This document shows, piece by piece, positions 48,085 to 59,844 of a stretch of DNA of 64,000 nucleotides. Below the pieces are notes generated by a model. That model was not told where the DNA came from. It made no database searches and saw nothing but the letters and a program-made list of their open reading frames with translations. Each line of letters starts with the position of its first letter. Positions within the stretch are counted from its first letter, which is position 1. The position numbers and the translations under genes are program-made. The stretch covers positions 62,128,951-62,192,950 of the forward strand of contig NC_133402.1 in NCBI RefSeq assembly GCF_047511655.1, in the 5' to 3' direction. Source of the stretch: Castor canadensis (taxonomy: Eukaryota > Chordata > Mammalia > Rodentia > Castoridae).

Positions 48085-48330
48085 CGCCGCTCGGACGCGG
48101 AGGACCCGGGGCCGCGCCCACGTCTTCGGGCGCTGCAGCTCCTCGCGAGCCCGCGCTTGGGGTCCCGGCGGACGCACGCCCGGGAAGCGGTGGCCGGCCG
48201 GGTGGACGCCCGGGACGCTGGCCGTGCGCGCGCCCTCGAGTCTAGCCAAAGAGAAAGGGTCAGGGCGCGCCCCGGGTGCCAGGCAGCGACGGCCGCACGG
48301 CTCAGAGCGCTGCCGACTCCATCCGCCCTC
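48085..48330 (-). other. TFDP2: Putative non-coding first exon of TFDP2
   Basis: Within the CpG island the minus strand has a strong donor (exon ...CGGCG then GTAAGG, GT at 48084-48083). The two CCAAT boxes read correctly on the minus strand and sit upstream at 48399-48445, which would place a start site around 48.3 kb. The upstream limit is therefore a guess. No recognisable TFDP2 coding sequence lies in the segment, as expected if the first exon is 5' UTR. No transcript evidence is available here. Confidence 0.45.
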
Positions 48331-48368
48331 ACCACGCAGAGCCACTGCCCCGCTTCCCCCGCGCCAGC

Positions 48369-48376
48369 TTTGGCGG
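48369..48376. promoter_or_regulatory. E2F-like site TTTGGCGG
   Basis: TTTGGCGG on the plus strand matches the core of the E2F/DP consensus (TTTSSCGC-like). It lies between the inferred start site and the first inverted CCAAT box. Confidence 0.45.
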
Positions 48377-48398
48377 CGGAGCAGCACGGTGCGCGCCG

Positions 48399-48445
48399 AT
48401 TGGCCCTCGGGTGCGTGACGCGAGGCGACGCTCTCCGCGGATTGG
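48399..48445 (-). promoter_or_regulatory. Pair of inverted CCAAT boxes
   Basis: ATTGG occurs at 48399-48403 and 48441-48445, giving CCAAT on the minus strand. The 42-bp spacing is about four helical turns, a common arrangement for NF-Y. A further CCAAT lies on the plus strand at 48496-48500. Confidence 0.6.
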
Positions 48446-48477
48446 CTCAGCTGGCGGTGCGTGCAGGGAGTAAACAA

Positions 48478-48555
48478 ACCCCGCCCCTAGGCTTCCCAAT
48501 GAGGGGAGGGGGCCGCGCGAGGGAAGGCGGGATCTCACGCACTCGGCCCCGCCCC
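48478..48555. promoter_or_regulatory. GC boxes (Sp1-like)
   Basis: CCCCGCCCC occurs at about 48479-48487 and again at 48547-48555, on the GK5-facing side of the CCAAT boxes. Confidence 0.5.
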
Positions 48556-49219
48556 TTGACCCCCCACACCCCGGGCTGCTCAATAGGTGCCCGGCTGCGA
48601 CCCGGTCACCCTGTCCCCCTCCACCTTCCGCGGGTTGGGCGGCCTGCGGGACTCAAGCCTAAAATTTAGAAGCACCCCCTTCCGTCCTGCACCTTCTACC
48701 CCCTCACCACCGCCCACCCACCCCCAACACCCCGATCCCCTGCTCAAGGCTGTGACTCTCTTTTTTTGATCTGTCCCCAAAGCTGGAAAACTCCCGTCTC
48801 TGTTGGAAAGAGGGAACCTAGGGCAGTGATATCTCAGGCCCCAGGCCTTTGATGGGTCGCCCCGGGGGAGCAGCGAGAAAGGGGGATGGGGACAAGTGAC
48901 CATGAGTGAGGCCACGCATGGGACCTAGTGTGGGGCATCCCGAAATTATTCCCACAATGGATTAGAGCCCACTGGGTGCCTTGGTATCCAGGCAAATTAA
49001 GATCCCAACCAGGCCAGGTCATCATGTCACGTGGGAGCTGGACAGAAAATTCATGCACACAACCCAAAATACCTGTCTCTGAAGTGGGCTATCTAGGAGA
49101 CCCTGTCTTTAAAAAAAGAAAGAAAGAAAAAAGAAACAAACAAACAGAAAAGAAAAAGAAATAAGCAAAATAAAAACTGTGTTACATGATGATAGGAGCT
49201 ATGAAAGAAATTAAGCACT

Positions 49220-49304
49220 GGCTGGGACAAGGTTAAGTGGTAGAGCACTTGTCTAGCCCTGAGTTCAAAATCCAAAATACTGCAAAAAAAAAAAAAAAAA
49301 AAAG
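49220..49304 (+). repeat. ID-like SINE
   Basis: GCTGGGACAAGGTTAAGTGG, CCCTGAGTTCAAAATCCAAA, poly-A. Confidence 0.7.
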
Positions 49305-49705
49305 CAGAGAAGGATGGCTCAGTCTTAAAAATAAGGAGATAAGGGATCAATATCTAAATGAGGTGAGGGAGGCAAGAGAGCACCTTTGGATCTTTCTTTG
49401 GGGAAGGGTGGGCAGACAGTTTCTGCACAATTGTTCATAGGTAAAGTCAGCAGACTCCAAGAATATCAACTGAGTACTCCACTTACAGATTCTAATATGC
49501 AAAAACGCCAATAGAGTGAGTACATTCTCCAGTACAAATCACTAAGAATTTATTTAGTTTCCCCCAAAATCTTGTTAAGATATTATGTTCAATTTATCTA
49601 ACAAATACTTATCACACTAGGCACTAAAGGTAGAAAATTAGCAAGGCAAAAAACCCTCCACCCTCAAGCAATTCAGTTCATCTCCAGGGGAAGGACGAAG
49701 TTCTT

Positions 49706-50085
49706 CTTTTTTTTTTGGTGGGATTGGAGTTTGAACTCAGGGCTTCACACTTGCAAATTGGGTGCTTTGCCACTTGAGCCACACCTTCAGGCCATTTTGC
49801 TTTGGCTATTTTGGGTTTTTTTGGGGGGAGGGGGTGGAAGCATTGGGATTTGAATTCAGGGCCTCATGCTTGCTAGGTAGGCACTCTTACTGCTTGAGCC
49901 ACTCCGCCAGCCCTTTTGTGTGATGTTTTGTTTTGTTTTTTGCTTTTCTTAGATAGGATCTTCTGAACTATTTGCCTCAACAACATTGAGGCAACTATTG
50001 GGGCTGGCTTCAAACCACAATCCTTCTGATCTCTGCCTCTTGAGTAGCTGGGATTATAGACGTGAGTCACCAGAACCTGGCAATA
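49706..50085 (-). repeat. ID-like piece and B1-ID composite SINE
   Basis: The left piece (49706-49830) has GGGATTGGAGTTTGAACTCA. The right piece (49830-50085) ends GGGATTATAGACGTGAGTCA. Confidence 0.8.
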
Positions 50086-50667
50086 ACAGTTGAACCATAT
50101 GAAATTACTAATTTTTGTCAATGTTCTCATGATTTACTCTTGAGGGTTAAAAGGAGACTTTTGTTATGAATGCACATAGTAAGTGTTCAATACACAATGA
50201 CAATTATCACTCTGCAACTTTGCTTTAGAAGAAAATGATTTGAAAGTCAATCTTTCATAACACACAAAGTAAAATGGCCAGTGAAGCTTTCAAATTTTCC
50301 ACAGACTAGTTTGATCTAGCTGTGAATTTCCATGGCCTAATCAGAGTAGCTGGAAGACAGTAAATGCTAGCTTCACAGCAGGCCAAGAAATTCAGAATAA
50401 GGAGGAACAGCTTGGTTTGGAAGCCAAAAACTGAAAGTTCTCCAGAACAGAATAAGTTGTTAAGTTGCCACAGGGAAGGAAATTCATGTAAATCAATTTT
50501 TCATTCCCACTCATACTTTCGATTTAGCAATTTGCACAACAGTCAGCTTTCTGTCTTTCTTCTTCTTTCCCCATTAAGGGATCTTATTTCCTTTGAAAAG
50601 GAAAATAAAGCTTCCACACTCTCCAATGCCAGAAAATAGATGTATGAAATGTGATAGCACACTTACT

Positions 50668-50760
50668 GGTTCAGCAAACACTTACTAAGTTCTTACTGTG
50701 TGCCAAGAACTGTGCAAGTCAATGGAAATACAAACACAAATGTCCCAGGAGCTCTGCTAA
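50668..50760 (+). repeat. Ancient MIR/L2-class fragment
   Basis: ACTTACTAAGTTCTTACTGT followed by GTGCCAAGAACTGTGCAAG is a widespread ancient repeat pattern. The exact family is uncertain. Confidence 0.45.
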
Positions 50761-50871
50761 CTGGTATCCCTTAAGATCAAAACAACCCCCCAGTCCACCC
50801 ACAACTCACCTACTGGCTTAAGTAGCCTGCTCACCTAAGTTTAAATTATACTTGCTCAGAAATACTTCTCT

Positions 50872-50965
50872 TGGTCTGGTGGAGTGGCTCAAGTGGTAGA
50901 GCACCTACCTAGCAAGCGTGAGGCCCTGAGTTCAAACCTCAATACCACCAAAAAAAAAAAAATCT
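50872..50965 (+). repeat. ID-like SINE
   Basis: GGTCTGGTGGAGTGGCTCAA to CCTGAGTTCAAACCTCAATA. Confidence 0.85.
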
Positions 50966-51494
50966 AGTATATCCAAAACTAGTGTTTTCCATTCTGTCCT
51001 CAAATAATTTAAAAATGCCTTTATTAAAAAACAAATACTTCTCTTGACCCGCCCTCCCAGCTCCAGCTCTTTCTCCATAAAATTCTACTTGCTTCTAACA
51101 TTCATTAAACTTGTCATTCTTCACCTATTCGACCAAACTCCTGCAGAGTGGAGCTATGGTGCGTGGTCACTGCCACAACTGCAGCATTTAACAGAAGCTC
51201 AGTGCATTTTGAATGTCACAATTGCATGGATGAGGACACTGCAGCCCAGCGTACTTGCAAGGAGGAGAGAGGTATAAATAAAGTCCCCCACTTATGAACC
51301 TGGCCACACAATCACCAACCAAGAGGCTGTGGAAAGGACAGGTGTGCTGCAGTCAAGCCTGGGGGTTTCCATGAGCTGCCTTTCTCCTGCAAGGGGAGGA
51401 AAAGGAGTCCTGGGCCAGTGTCTCAATTTTTAATGTCCCAATGTATCACCTGGAGAATTCTTATTCTAAGCCGGGGTCTGGATTCTACATGTTT

Positions 51495-51580
51495 TGTTTT
51501 TTTTTGTGGCAAGGGGTTTTGAACTCAGAGCCTCATGCTTGTGAGGTTGGCACTCTGCAGTTGAGCCACGCCCTCTGTCC
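51495..51580 (-). repeat. ID-like SINE
   Basis: GGCAAGGGGTTTTGAACTCA to CAGTTGAGCCACGCCCTCTG. Confidence 0.75.
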
Positions 51581-51879
51581 TAGATCCAACAAGCTTCTAA
51601 GGGTGCCAGTGCTGCCTCACCAGCCAAACATCACACTTTGAGTAGCAACAGATTTGTGTTGTCACAACAGTGACTGATACGACTTTTTTTCTTTTTAAAC
51701 AGCACTGTCTTTTACACCTAAGCTGTTCAGTAACTGACAAAAGGAGCAACACCACCTAAGAGAGAAGTGTGAAGTCTGGGTGTTGTGTAGATACACCCCG
51801 GTAGGTACAGATTAACCAATACAGGGCAGAGTTGACCTTCCTCGGAGGCAGGTACAACCTCTGACTCTTTCTTCTTTCT

Positions 51880-52060
51880 CTCACACTTTCTCTTTTTCTC
51901 TTTCTACCCTCCTCTCTCTCCCCCTTCCCTTCCCTTCCCCTCCCCTCCCCTCCCCTTACCCTCTCGACAGGGTCTCAATATGTACCCCCAGAACTCACAA
52001 GCCTCCCATCTCAACCTCCCTCATGCTGGGATCACAGGCATGGATGCCACACCCAGCCTA
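51880..52060 (-). repeat. Polypyrimidine tract joined to B1 SINE
   Basis: A CT/CCCCT-rich run (about 51880-51960) leads into reverse B1: GACAGGGTCTCAATATGTAC to CTGGGATCACAGGCATGGAT. Confidence 0.7.
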
Positions 52061-52132
52061 AAGTCTTCTTTATAAAATATTTTATTTATCCTAAAAATAT
52101 TAAAGCAAATGTGCAGAATAAGGAATGATGAT

Positions 52133-52215
52133 AGGGCTGGGGTGTAGCTCAGTGACACAGCACTGGGCCAACATGAACGGTTCTGGACTGGATCCCCAAC
52201 ACCGGCAAAAAACCC
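52133..52215 (+). repeat. ID-like SINE
   Basis: GGGCTGGGGTGTAGCTCAGT to CTGGATCCCCAACACCGGCA. Confidence 0.8.
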
Positions 52216-52767
52216 AACACCGTTAGAGCTCTGACCTCGCCTCTCCAATGAGCCCCTCTGCCTTTCCAGTCCCAAATAGCATCCTGAATTTTGCTTATAA
52301 ATTCCTTGTTTTTCTTATTATTTTCACACACACTACATACCTCCCAACAATATACTAATTAGTTTCTCAGGTGTTTTGATCCTCAACATATCTTCAAAGT
52401 CAAAATATATTTTTAAGGTCTGCAAACAATTTTTCACTCATCATTTTATGTGAGAGTCATGTGTTTTAGGTGTATCAAATTGGGTGCCCATTTTTAAAAT
52501 TATAGTTTTTATACAACAAAATCTCTGATAGACATTTGGGTGTCTGACCTTTCCCCACGGCAAGGTTTATATCGTGTACCTGTCTCCCTTGTGCATGTGA
52601 CAATTTCCACGGGGTCTTAAATTATGGACAAAGGTGACAGTCAAAATATTTAACAACTGACAATGCACAGATCTTAGCTAGTTCTCCTTTTCCAAAAGCA
52701 ACCTGACACAAATTCTTCTGGGTTTTGTGTGTGTATGTGTTGACAGAGTCGATATTGTCCACGCAGA

Positions 52768-52838
52768 TCTCAAACTTCTGGGTTTAGCTTCCAGAGTAGC
52801 TGGGACTACAGGCATGCATCACTACACCCACATGGTAT
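52768..52838 (-). repeat. B1 fragment
   Basis: AGTAGCTGGGACTACAGGCA and the preceding reverse B1 body. Confidence 0.6.
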
Positions 52839-53397
52839 CCATGATGTCTAAGTGGTCTCAATGCATCTTCTCACAAGATTCTTATTAATACAAAAGAGTA
52901 AAATAGGAACCTTACAGCAGAAAGACTTGGCAGACACCCCCTTGATCAAGTGATCAAGGTTAACATGGTCAGTAATAATTCACAGATACACTTTCATGAC
53001 AGGATGCAAGAAGTCCCCATCTGACCTCTGTAATAATCTAATGAAAATGCAGAACCTTCATTCAATCACAAGAAAACATCACGCCGACTAAAATGGGGGA
53101 CATTCCATAAAATAATCGCCACTATTCTTCAAAACTGTCTAGGTCATGGAAGACAAGACTGAGGACCTGTGTCAGATTAGAGGAGATGACGAAGATAAGG
53201 AAAATTAAATGTGATGTGGGATCATGGATCGAATTTGGAACTAGAGAAAGGACATCGGTCAGAAAAAAGGCAAAATTCAAACCAGGCCCCCAGGTTACTC
53301 AATACCTCTGCGTCAATGTGAATTTCCTGACGTGTGCAATTATACTACAGCTATGCCAGGTATCAACTAGGGGAAGAGACTGCTGTTTTCTCATTTT

Positions 53398-53578
53398 TTA
53401 ATTTTTGGCAGTACCGGCTTTTGAACTCAGTGCACTGGCACTCTACCACTTGAAGCACTCCACCAGCCCTTTTTGTGCTACTTACTTTTGAGTGAGGGTC
53501 CCACCTGATGTGAGGACCATGATCCCATCTGGGCTTCCCTGTGTGGTGGGATGACAGGTGCACACCATGCTTAGCTGC
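53398..53578 (-). repeat. B1-ID composite SINE, diverged
   Basis: GGCAGTACCGGCTTTTGAAC at the left; reverse B1 head near 53550. Confidence 0.7.
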
Positions 53579-53814
53579 AGACGACGGCCTCTTTTGACAT
53601 CTTTTCTGCAAGTCTGAAACCATTTTAAATTTAAAAGTTCCAAAATACTAAATACCAGGGGATTTATTAAAATGCACAGACTGATTCCTGGGATTTAAGA
53701 TGAGAGATGTTGTACTGAGGCTGCTGGGCCCCACGGCATATTCGAGCAGCAACTTTATTACCTGAAGTTGCCCTGAGGTATAACTAACATATAATAAACT
53801 GCATACTTACTTTC

Positions 53815-53900
53815 TGTTATTTGGCAGTGCTAGGATTCAAACCCAGGGCCTTGCACATGCTAGGCAAGTGCTCTACCACTGGGCTACAGCCTCAGCCCAA
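53815..53900 (-). repeat. ID-like SINE
   Basis: GTGCTAGGATTCAAACCCAG to CTGGGCTACAGCCTCAGCCC. Confidence 0.8.
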
Positions 53901-54757
53901 AATTGCACAATCAAGAAAATGAATTTATTATTGGGGGGCAATTCTACACAGGTGTGTCACTTCTGCTCATCTTGCCAGCAGAGGCTGAGGCTGTTGTTGA
54001 AAGATAGAGATGGTGTCTCCCTCAGAGCAGGGAGAAGGTGGAGCCATCCAGTACAAGGAAAATAATTTCCTGTGAGCAGTCATTGGGCAGATTTACTTTG
54101 AACCCATTACAAAAGCCTCAGGGTTTTTTCCAGAGTCAGGTTCCTGGGCTGCACCACAAAAACACTGCACGCACTGCATCCACCTGGACTGGTCACACGG
54201 TAATTGGGAGGTGCAGGCACCCAGGCCAGATACGGACAGAATTGATGCCTGATGTGCCAGGAGGGTTAAGTGGTTTCATCGCTGACCAGGAGCCTCAGAT
54301 CTTTTGTCAGTGCTGTGAAACTGGGGACGCTGACTGCGTAGTGTCCAGGTCTTCGCAGTGTGGCAGTGTCTGGGTCGAAGCTGCGATGCTGACAGAGACA
54401 TGGCTTTCTGGGAGGACAGGGCTCCTTGGGCAGGGCTGCAGGCCAGAACTCCCTGATATTTGGAACAAATGTGTTTGCCCATGCAGTGGGTAGGTATGGG
54501 CAAAAGGGAATTTGGCACATTTAATGTGAACAGTTTATAATCTCCACTTTTCAGTGAGTTGTTTCTTTTTCTAAATAGCAAAAAAGTCCATTACTATTTG
54601 ACAGTATTCCCATTTCTTTTCCTCTGCCATTTCTTTAAACTAAAACATACTCTTTAAAATGATTGCTCTAACAAATAAATTTCATGAAAGTTCCACATAA
54701 TGCCTAGTTATCTTCATAATACACTGTCTGATATTCTTTTTAATTAAAAAGATAACA

Positions 54758-54950
54758 ATAGCCGGGCACTGGTGGCTCACCTCTGTAATCCTAGCTACTC
54801 AGGAAGCAGAGATCAGGAGGATCATGGTTCGAAGCCAGCCTGGGCAAATAGTTCACAGACCCTATCTAGAAAAAACCCATCACGAAAGGGATGGTGGAGT
54901 GGCTCAAAGTGCAGGCCCTGAGTTCAAGTCCCAGTACCACAGAAAAGGGG
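54758..54950 (+). repeat. B1-ID composite SINE
   Basis: GCCGGGCACTGGTGGCTCAC to CCTGAGTTCAAGTCCCAGTA. Confidence 0.9.
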
Positions 54951-55540
54951 GAAAACGACAAGAACAAAGCCCCTTCCTTTCTCTAAATATCTCAACATTT
55001 ATCATTGTTCAAATTTTGCACTATACAGGAACACTGTGGCTCTGAGATAGTAAGAGAACCCCCTCCGTCAGGAGATCTGGCCACATGACCTGGCTGAATC
55101 CTCTCCCATGTGCTACCAGCAAATGGGTGCAAACTCGAAGCAATGACAGTGACACACAAAACTCAAATTGCTTTAATGTTCCAACATGCAGATCGATCAT
55201 TAGGGAGCAATGCTTCCCAGTCATCTCTGATTACCATTTCCAGAAGGGGAGTTAAGAGCTGCTGGGCTGATTCCATCATATTAACATAGTAGTTTTTATG
55301 ATTCTTCTAGATATTTCCAATACAGTACAGTTTCACCACAAGTTATATTCACCCATCACAAACACAAATTCTCTTCTCCAGTAATCTCCTTTGTGCAAGA
55401 ATGTAGAAGACAGAGAGTAAGTCTTTAAGGGGTCTAGAGAGGCAGGGTTTCATAACCACCTCTTCTCTAACCATACAAAGCCCAGATTTATCTCAAGTTA
55501 TACAGTTACAATAGCTGACATGCTTATTTTTCTGTGATTT

Positions 55541-55838
55541 TCTTTTCTTTCTTTGCTGTGGCAGAGATTGAACCCAGGGCCTCATGCATGCTAGGCAAGC
55601 ACTGTACCATTGAGCTATGGATACCCTTGGTCCCTCTGCGACTTACTTTCTTTCTATCTTTCTTTCTCTTTCTCTTTTATGATGGAGGCAGAGAGAGACA
55701 AAGAGAGACAAAGAGAGAGGCAGACAGACAGAAGGTTTTGCTTTATTTATTTATTTTGGTGGTGCTGGGGTTTGAACTCAGAGTTCCTGGCTTACTAGGT
55801 AAGTGCTCTACCACTTCAGTCACATCTTCAGCTCTGTA
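55541..55838 (-). repeat. Two ID-like SINEs around a purine-rich repeat
   Basis: Units at 55555-55625 and 55755-55838. Between them lie (CTTT)n and a GAGAGACAAA repeat (55660-55735). Confidence 0.7.
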
Positions 55839-55891
55839 ACTTTCTGAATGGACAGAAACCAAAGTAGGAAGTAGTATAAAAATGCCCAGGT

Positions 55892-56015
55892 AAGCCAGGT
55901 GTGGTGGTTCATGCCTGTAATCCCAGCACTTAGGAGGCTGAGGCAGAAGGATTACAAGTTCAAAGCTAACCTGGGCTACATAGCAGAACCCTGCCTCAAA
56001 AAAAAGAAAAAGGTC
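55892..56015 (+). repeat. B1 SINE
   Basis: GCCAGGTGTGGTGGTTCATG to AGAACCCTGCCTCAAAAAAA. Confidence 0.85.
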
Positions 56016-56744
56016 AGGTAAAGTTTTTAATAAGTCTAAAAGTAGAAAAAATTTTAAATAAACAAAAGGGGAAAGGGCAAATCCACACGCGTGTGAACAA
56101 TATTTCTATTACTGTTCATCTTCGATTTCATCCACAGACCTTAGAAATGGTGTCTGAAGGTCTCTGTGAGTGTTTAATAAAACAGAAAACTCATGAAGAA
56201 TATCAGAGAAATAAGATTATAAATTTACTGATGCATACGTATTAGAATCTATATTTACCATTTGCACAAACAGCAAATTCTCCAATTATTTTTCCACAAA
56301 GTCATTCTGAAACCTTTGCATGCACAGTATACACACAAAAGATTGGAAACACGAAGACAGCTACATACAAAGTGCGTGTCTGCAGACTCTCCGTAACAGT
56401 CTAAGTAGCAGGACCTTTGAAACACGCGTGTCACCCAGCACTAGTGCCACACTAGGCAGTGAGCACAGAAGTAAGAGGGGACCCCTCTGCTCAAGACTGG
56501 ATAAAGTCCAGTTCAAAATGCTTCGTGCATTCTGCTTCAAGGAGCTGAAAAATCCTAGCTAAGGACTTCTTAAGTCTGAGCTGATCTAAAAAACAAACAC
56601 AAAAACCAACTTTTAAAAAGACAGGACTCATTTAGCAAACAATCCAGTTGACAAAGAGGCAAAAGATACAAGTAGAAATTTCACTTAAGACAATAAACTG
56701 ATGGCAAAAAAAACAAAGAGAATAAGTAAATAAATAAAGAACCC

Positions 56745-56840
56745 AGAAGGGCTGGCAGAGTGGCTCAAGTAGTAAAGCACCTGCTCAGCAAGCTTAAGGC
56801 TCTGAGTTCAAACTCCAGAGCCATGAAAAAAAACAGAACC
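56745..56840 (+). repeat. ID-like SINE
   Basis: GGGCTGGCAGAGTGGCTCAA to TCTGAGTTCAAACTCCAGAG. Confidence 0.85.
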
Positions 56841-56845
56841 CAGAT

Positions 56846-57057
56846 GGCAAAAAGCACATGAAAAGATATTCAACATCATTACTAATTAGGGAAATGCAAA
56901 TTAAAGCCTCAGTGAGCTATCACTACCTACCTATAAGGATGGCTGAAACAAAAAACAATGACAACACCAAATGCTGGTGCTTTAAGTGTGTAGAAACTGA
57001 GTCACACACAGTGCTGGTGGGAATGTAAAATGGTACACTCTGGAAAAGAGTTATAAA

Positions 57058-57058
<1 letters not shown>
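56846..57058 (+). mobile_element. Old L1 ORF2 C-terminal fragment
   Basis: It resembles the L1 stretch around the HMKRCS/EMQIK and GGNVKW-like regions: AAAGCACATGAAAAGATATT, GGAAATGCAAATTAAAGC and GCTGGTGGGAATGTAAAATG. A CT repeat follows. Confidence 0.7.
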
Positions 57059-57059
<1 letters not shown>

Positions 57060-57092
<33 letters not shown>

Positions 57093-57160
57093 GTCTTTCC
57101 CTTGCTGGGCTTGGACATGCTAGGCAAGTGCTCTACCCTGAGCCACACCACCAGCCCAAC
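57060..57160. repeat. (CT)n microsatellite plus ID-like fragment
   Basis: An uninterrupted CT run at about 57060-57089, then GGCAAGTGCTCTACCCTGAG from a reverse ID-like SINE. Confidence 0.8.
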
Positions 57161-57896
57161 ACTCATTTAAAATGGAGTCCCTATAGCATCATTTTTCTGA
57201 GCAATACAGATATCTATCTAGACATAGATATTTTATAAGAAACCAATATTTCTTATAGAAATAGAATAAAAGAGAATTTCAGAAATATATCCTCTCCATA
57301 TCCAAATCATTCCCGCATTCCTCTAGGGCCAATGACAATACAGTGACAGAATAGCCCATGAGTCAGAAAAGATGCTGGTGCCAAAATCCCTACGGCTCAG
57401 GGCTTCTAAAACTTAAAAAAAAAAAAAAAAATGAACATGATTCTGGATCCCCTATTCGACTTTTTTGGGGCTACCCATTTTGGCTGGTTTGAACCAGGTG
57501 ACCTGGTTTTGAGTATCTGAGAAGATACTGGGATCTGGCATGTCTAAGGGTCCCAGGTGTGCTTGGAACTTGTCACTCATACATGAAAAACATGATCCTA
57601 ATTTCCAAAAAGGACTCAGAATCCTTTAGGGTTGGTTCCGGCCTTCTAGACATTCACTAGGATGACTCTGTAATCACTTAAAGCTTAATCACTTAAATTC
57701 TTCTCTCCTCGAAGAATTATAAAAGTCTTGCTGACCCGTTTTGAAGACTGGTCCTCAGTATAATTGCCCTGAAACACGTGGCTACTTCTGAACTTCCTTC
57801 TCTCTAGCACCAGAGTGTTTGGCACCCTTCAGATTCACTCAAACATATAAAATCTGTGCACAGCAAGGCTTCAATTGCACCTTAAGAAGTTCACAT

Positions 57897-57952
57897 GGCT
57901 GGAGGCACAGCTCAGTGTAGAGCACGCTTAGGATGCAGGCGGCCCCGGGTGA
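57897..57952 (+). repeat. ID-like SINE fragment
   Basis: GGCTGGAGGCACAGCTCAGT then AGAGCACGCTTAGGATGC. Confidence 0.65.
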
Positions 57953-58247
57953 GTGGATGCATTTCTGGACATAGACACATGAAGATGTGTAAGTGAACAG
58001 CAGGATTCCAGCTCATGGTGATGCACTCATCCCGCAAACATGGAGGCCCAGGGTTCAGCTCGGGGAAGCAGACATGCTCTGGACGGGGTGTGGGGCTCCC
58101 TGGCTTTGTGTGGAGATGAAAGGGAAGCGAAACAGCGGATCAAATCTCAGAGGAGCTGCAGAACGCATTAATCCTGTGCTGAAGACAAACATGGGCTAAT
58201 TAAGACACAAGACTGCAGAGGTGAGGCTGGGAGGATAAAAACACTAG

Positions 58248-58318
58248 GACTGGGAGTGGGGCTGGGGCACCGCACTTGCCCAGCAGGCTCAAGGTTTGAT
58301 CCCCAGGCGGGGCAGAGG
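58248..58318 (+). repeat. ID-like SINE fragment
   Basis: GCACCGCACTTGCCCAGCAG to GGTTTGATCCCCAGGCGGGG. Confidence 0.65.
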
Positions 58319-58792
58319 AACTTTTTGCTCCTAACAAGTAGGAGGACCCTACTGGTAGCTAGAGGGTAGAGGTCAAGATACTGCTAAACCTTCCATCAGG
58401 TACAGAAGTGCTGTCCAGTCCAAAATGTCAGTAATACAGAGACAGAGAGCGCATCGGGGGTTGCGGATAAAGCAGTTGCACCACTGAGATGCGCCCTGAG
58501 AGAACATTCTCCTTACCCACATTGCTGGAGGCCTCCTAAAAATACCTGACAGATCCACGATGCGAAAATAAAACGTGCTGAGGGATAGTAGCACAATTAT
58601 TGAAAATTTCAAATGCTGGCATACAAAGGACAAGTGAACACGACAGATGGGAAGGGCAACTGAGGAGCACTGTCGACTCTTTCTACAATCACAAGAGCAA
58701 AGGTCAACGCAGCTCTGATTTCAGTTAAATCTGACAAAGATGGACTAAACTGTGTCACTAAAAACGCCACAAATACCAAAAATAAAAGATTG

Positions 58793-58895
58793 GGGCTGAC
58801 TGCGTGGCTCAAGTGGTAAAGCGCCTGCCTAGCAAGCGTGAGGTCCCGAGTTCAAACCCCAGTGCTGTCAAAAAGAAAGAAAGAAAGAACAAAAC
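58793..58895 (+). repeat. ID-like SINE
   Basis: GGGGCTGACTGCGTGGCTCA to CCGAGTTCAAACCCCAGTGC, with a GAAA-rich tail. Confidence 0.85.
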
Positions 58896-59844
58896 AAGTA
58901 AGATATTGTTTACATCAGGAGATGACTTCTAATGGTAAACAAAAACACCTCTGTTCAACAAAGAACATTTCAAAATCTCTGCAGAGTTAATGATACTATG
59001 TAGTTAATATATTTGCTACAATGCCTCCACCAAAAATGATTTTAACAGCTGAAGACGACACTTGAAGTTCACTGAAGTAGAATTTCCAGACAATTTAACT
59101 GCTACTTCTATCCTATCTGACTCCAAAATGGACAGATGACAGCGACAGTAAGAGGCCCTGTGACAGTCCCTCCTGTAGCTGGGTAATTATGTAACAGCTA
59201 GTCCTACAATGTAGGCCTTTGTGACAAATCTGGACCATGAGGGAAATTCACTGGAGTCCCCACATGGAGGGAAGTTAGTAACCAGAGAACAGGCTGCAGC
59301 CAGTCCACCCTGCCTACCGCTGCACCCAGCTGCTGCTTCTTACCACTCTTAGTCCTCCACATTGTCTCCAGCTGTACAGGGCCAGAATGTGAGGTGTCCC
59401 TGCTCATCACCGTGGGTCTCGGGGGGTGACCCTGGGGCCATAGTTAGCATTGGCATCCTTCGTTTTTATCAGCTGGCCTCTGCATGCATCTCAAGAGAAG
59501 AGCAGACTGAACAAACATCAAAAAGACACACAGACAGTAAAGTAACTCCCAGAAGGCAGTTTTTAAGTTCCCAGTAAACTGAGGCCCTCCCTTCAAGTTC
59601 TGTCAAGGAGGCACTTATGCAAACACCTGACAACAGCAAGATAAAGAACAGGAAAAAGAAAGGCAAGATTTGATAGCTACCTTCATGTTGTATTTGGACA
59701 CCAGTTTTTGAAAGAAAAAAAAAATACTAACTGATTTTTTTTCCAGCAGGTACATGGAACCCAGGACTCTGTTCCTTCTAAGAGCTGCTTTTTGAGAAGG
59801 AAACCAAATGTATTTTTCCATTTTCAAGAATCGGTATCAGCTGA

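Larger units (their letters stand above)
47450..48640. promoter_or_regulatory. TFDP2: CpG island, presumptive TFDP2 promoter
   Basis: This is the only strongly GC- and CpG-rich stretch in an otherwise AT-rich window. It contains GC boxes, three CCAAT motifs, a CRE-like TGACG and an E2F-like octamer, and it lacks SINEs, as housekeeping promoters usually do. Assignment to TFDP2 is by synteny: in mammals TFDP2 lies just beyond the GK5 3' end on the same strand, with its 5' end facing GK5. The sequence alone shows an island and promoter motifs, not the gene. A bidirectional transcript or an unannotated non-coding RNA is the main alternative. Confidence 0.7.

Noticed and set aside
47490..48915. 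Many overlapping open frames on both strands, up to 249 codons, in the GC-rich region
   Set aside because: GC-rich DNA has few stop codons. The frames overlap on all strands, show no recognisable domain, and sit in a CpG island promoter.
58793..58862. tRNA-like sequences with A and B boxes (here and in many other places)
   Set aside because: They are ID-like SINEs with A-rich tails. The cloverleaf is degenerate and copies are numerous.
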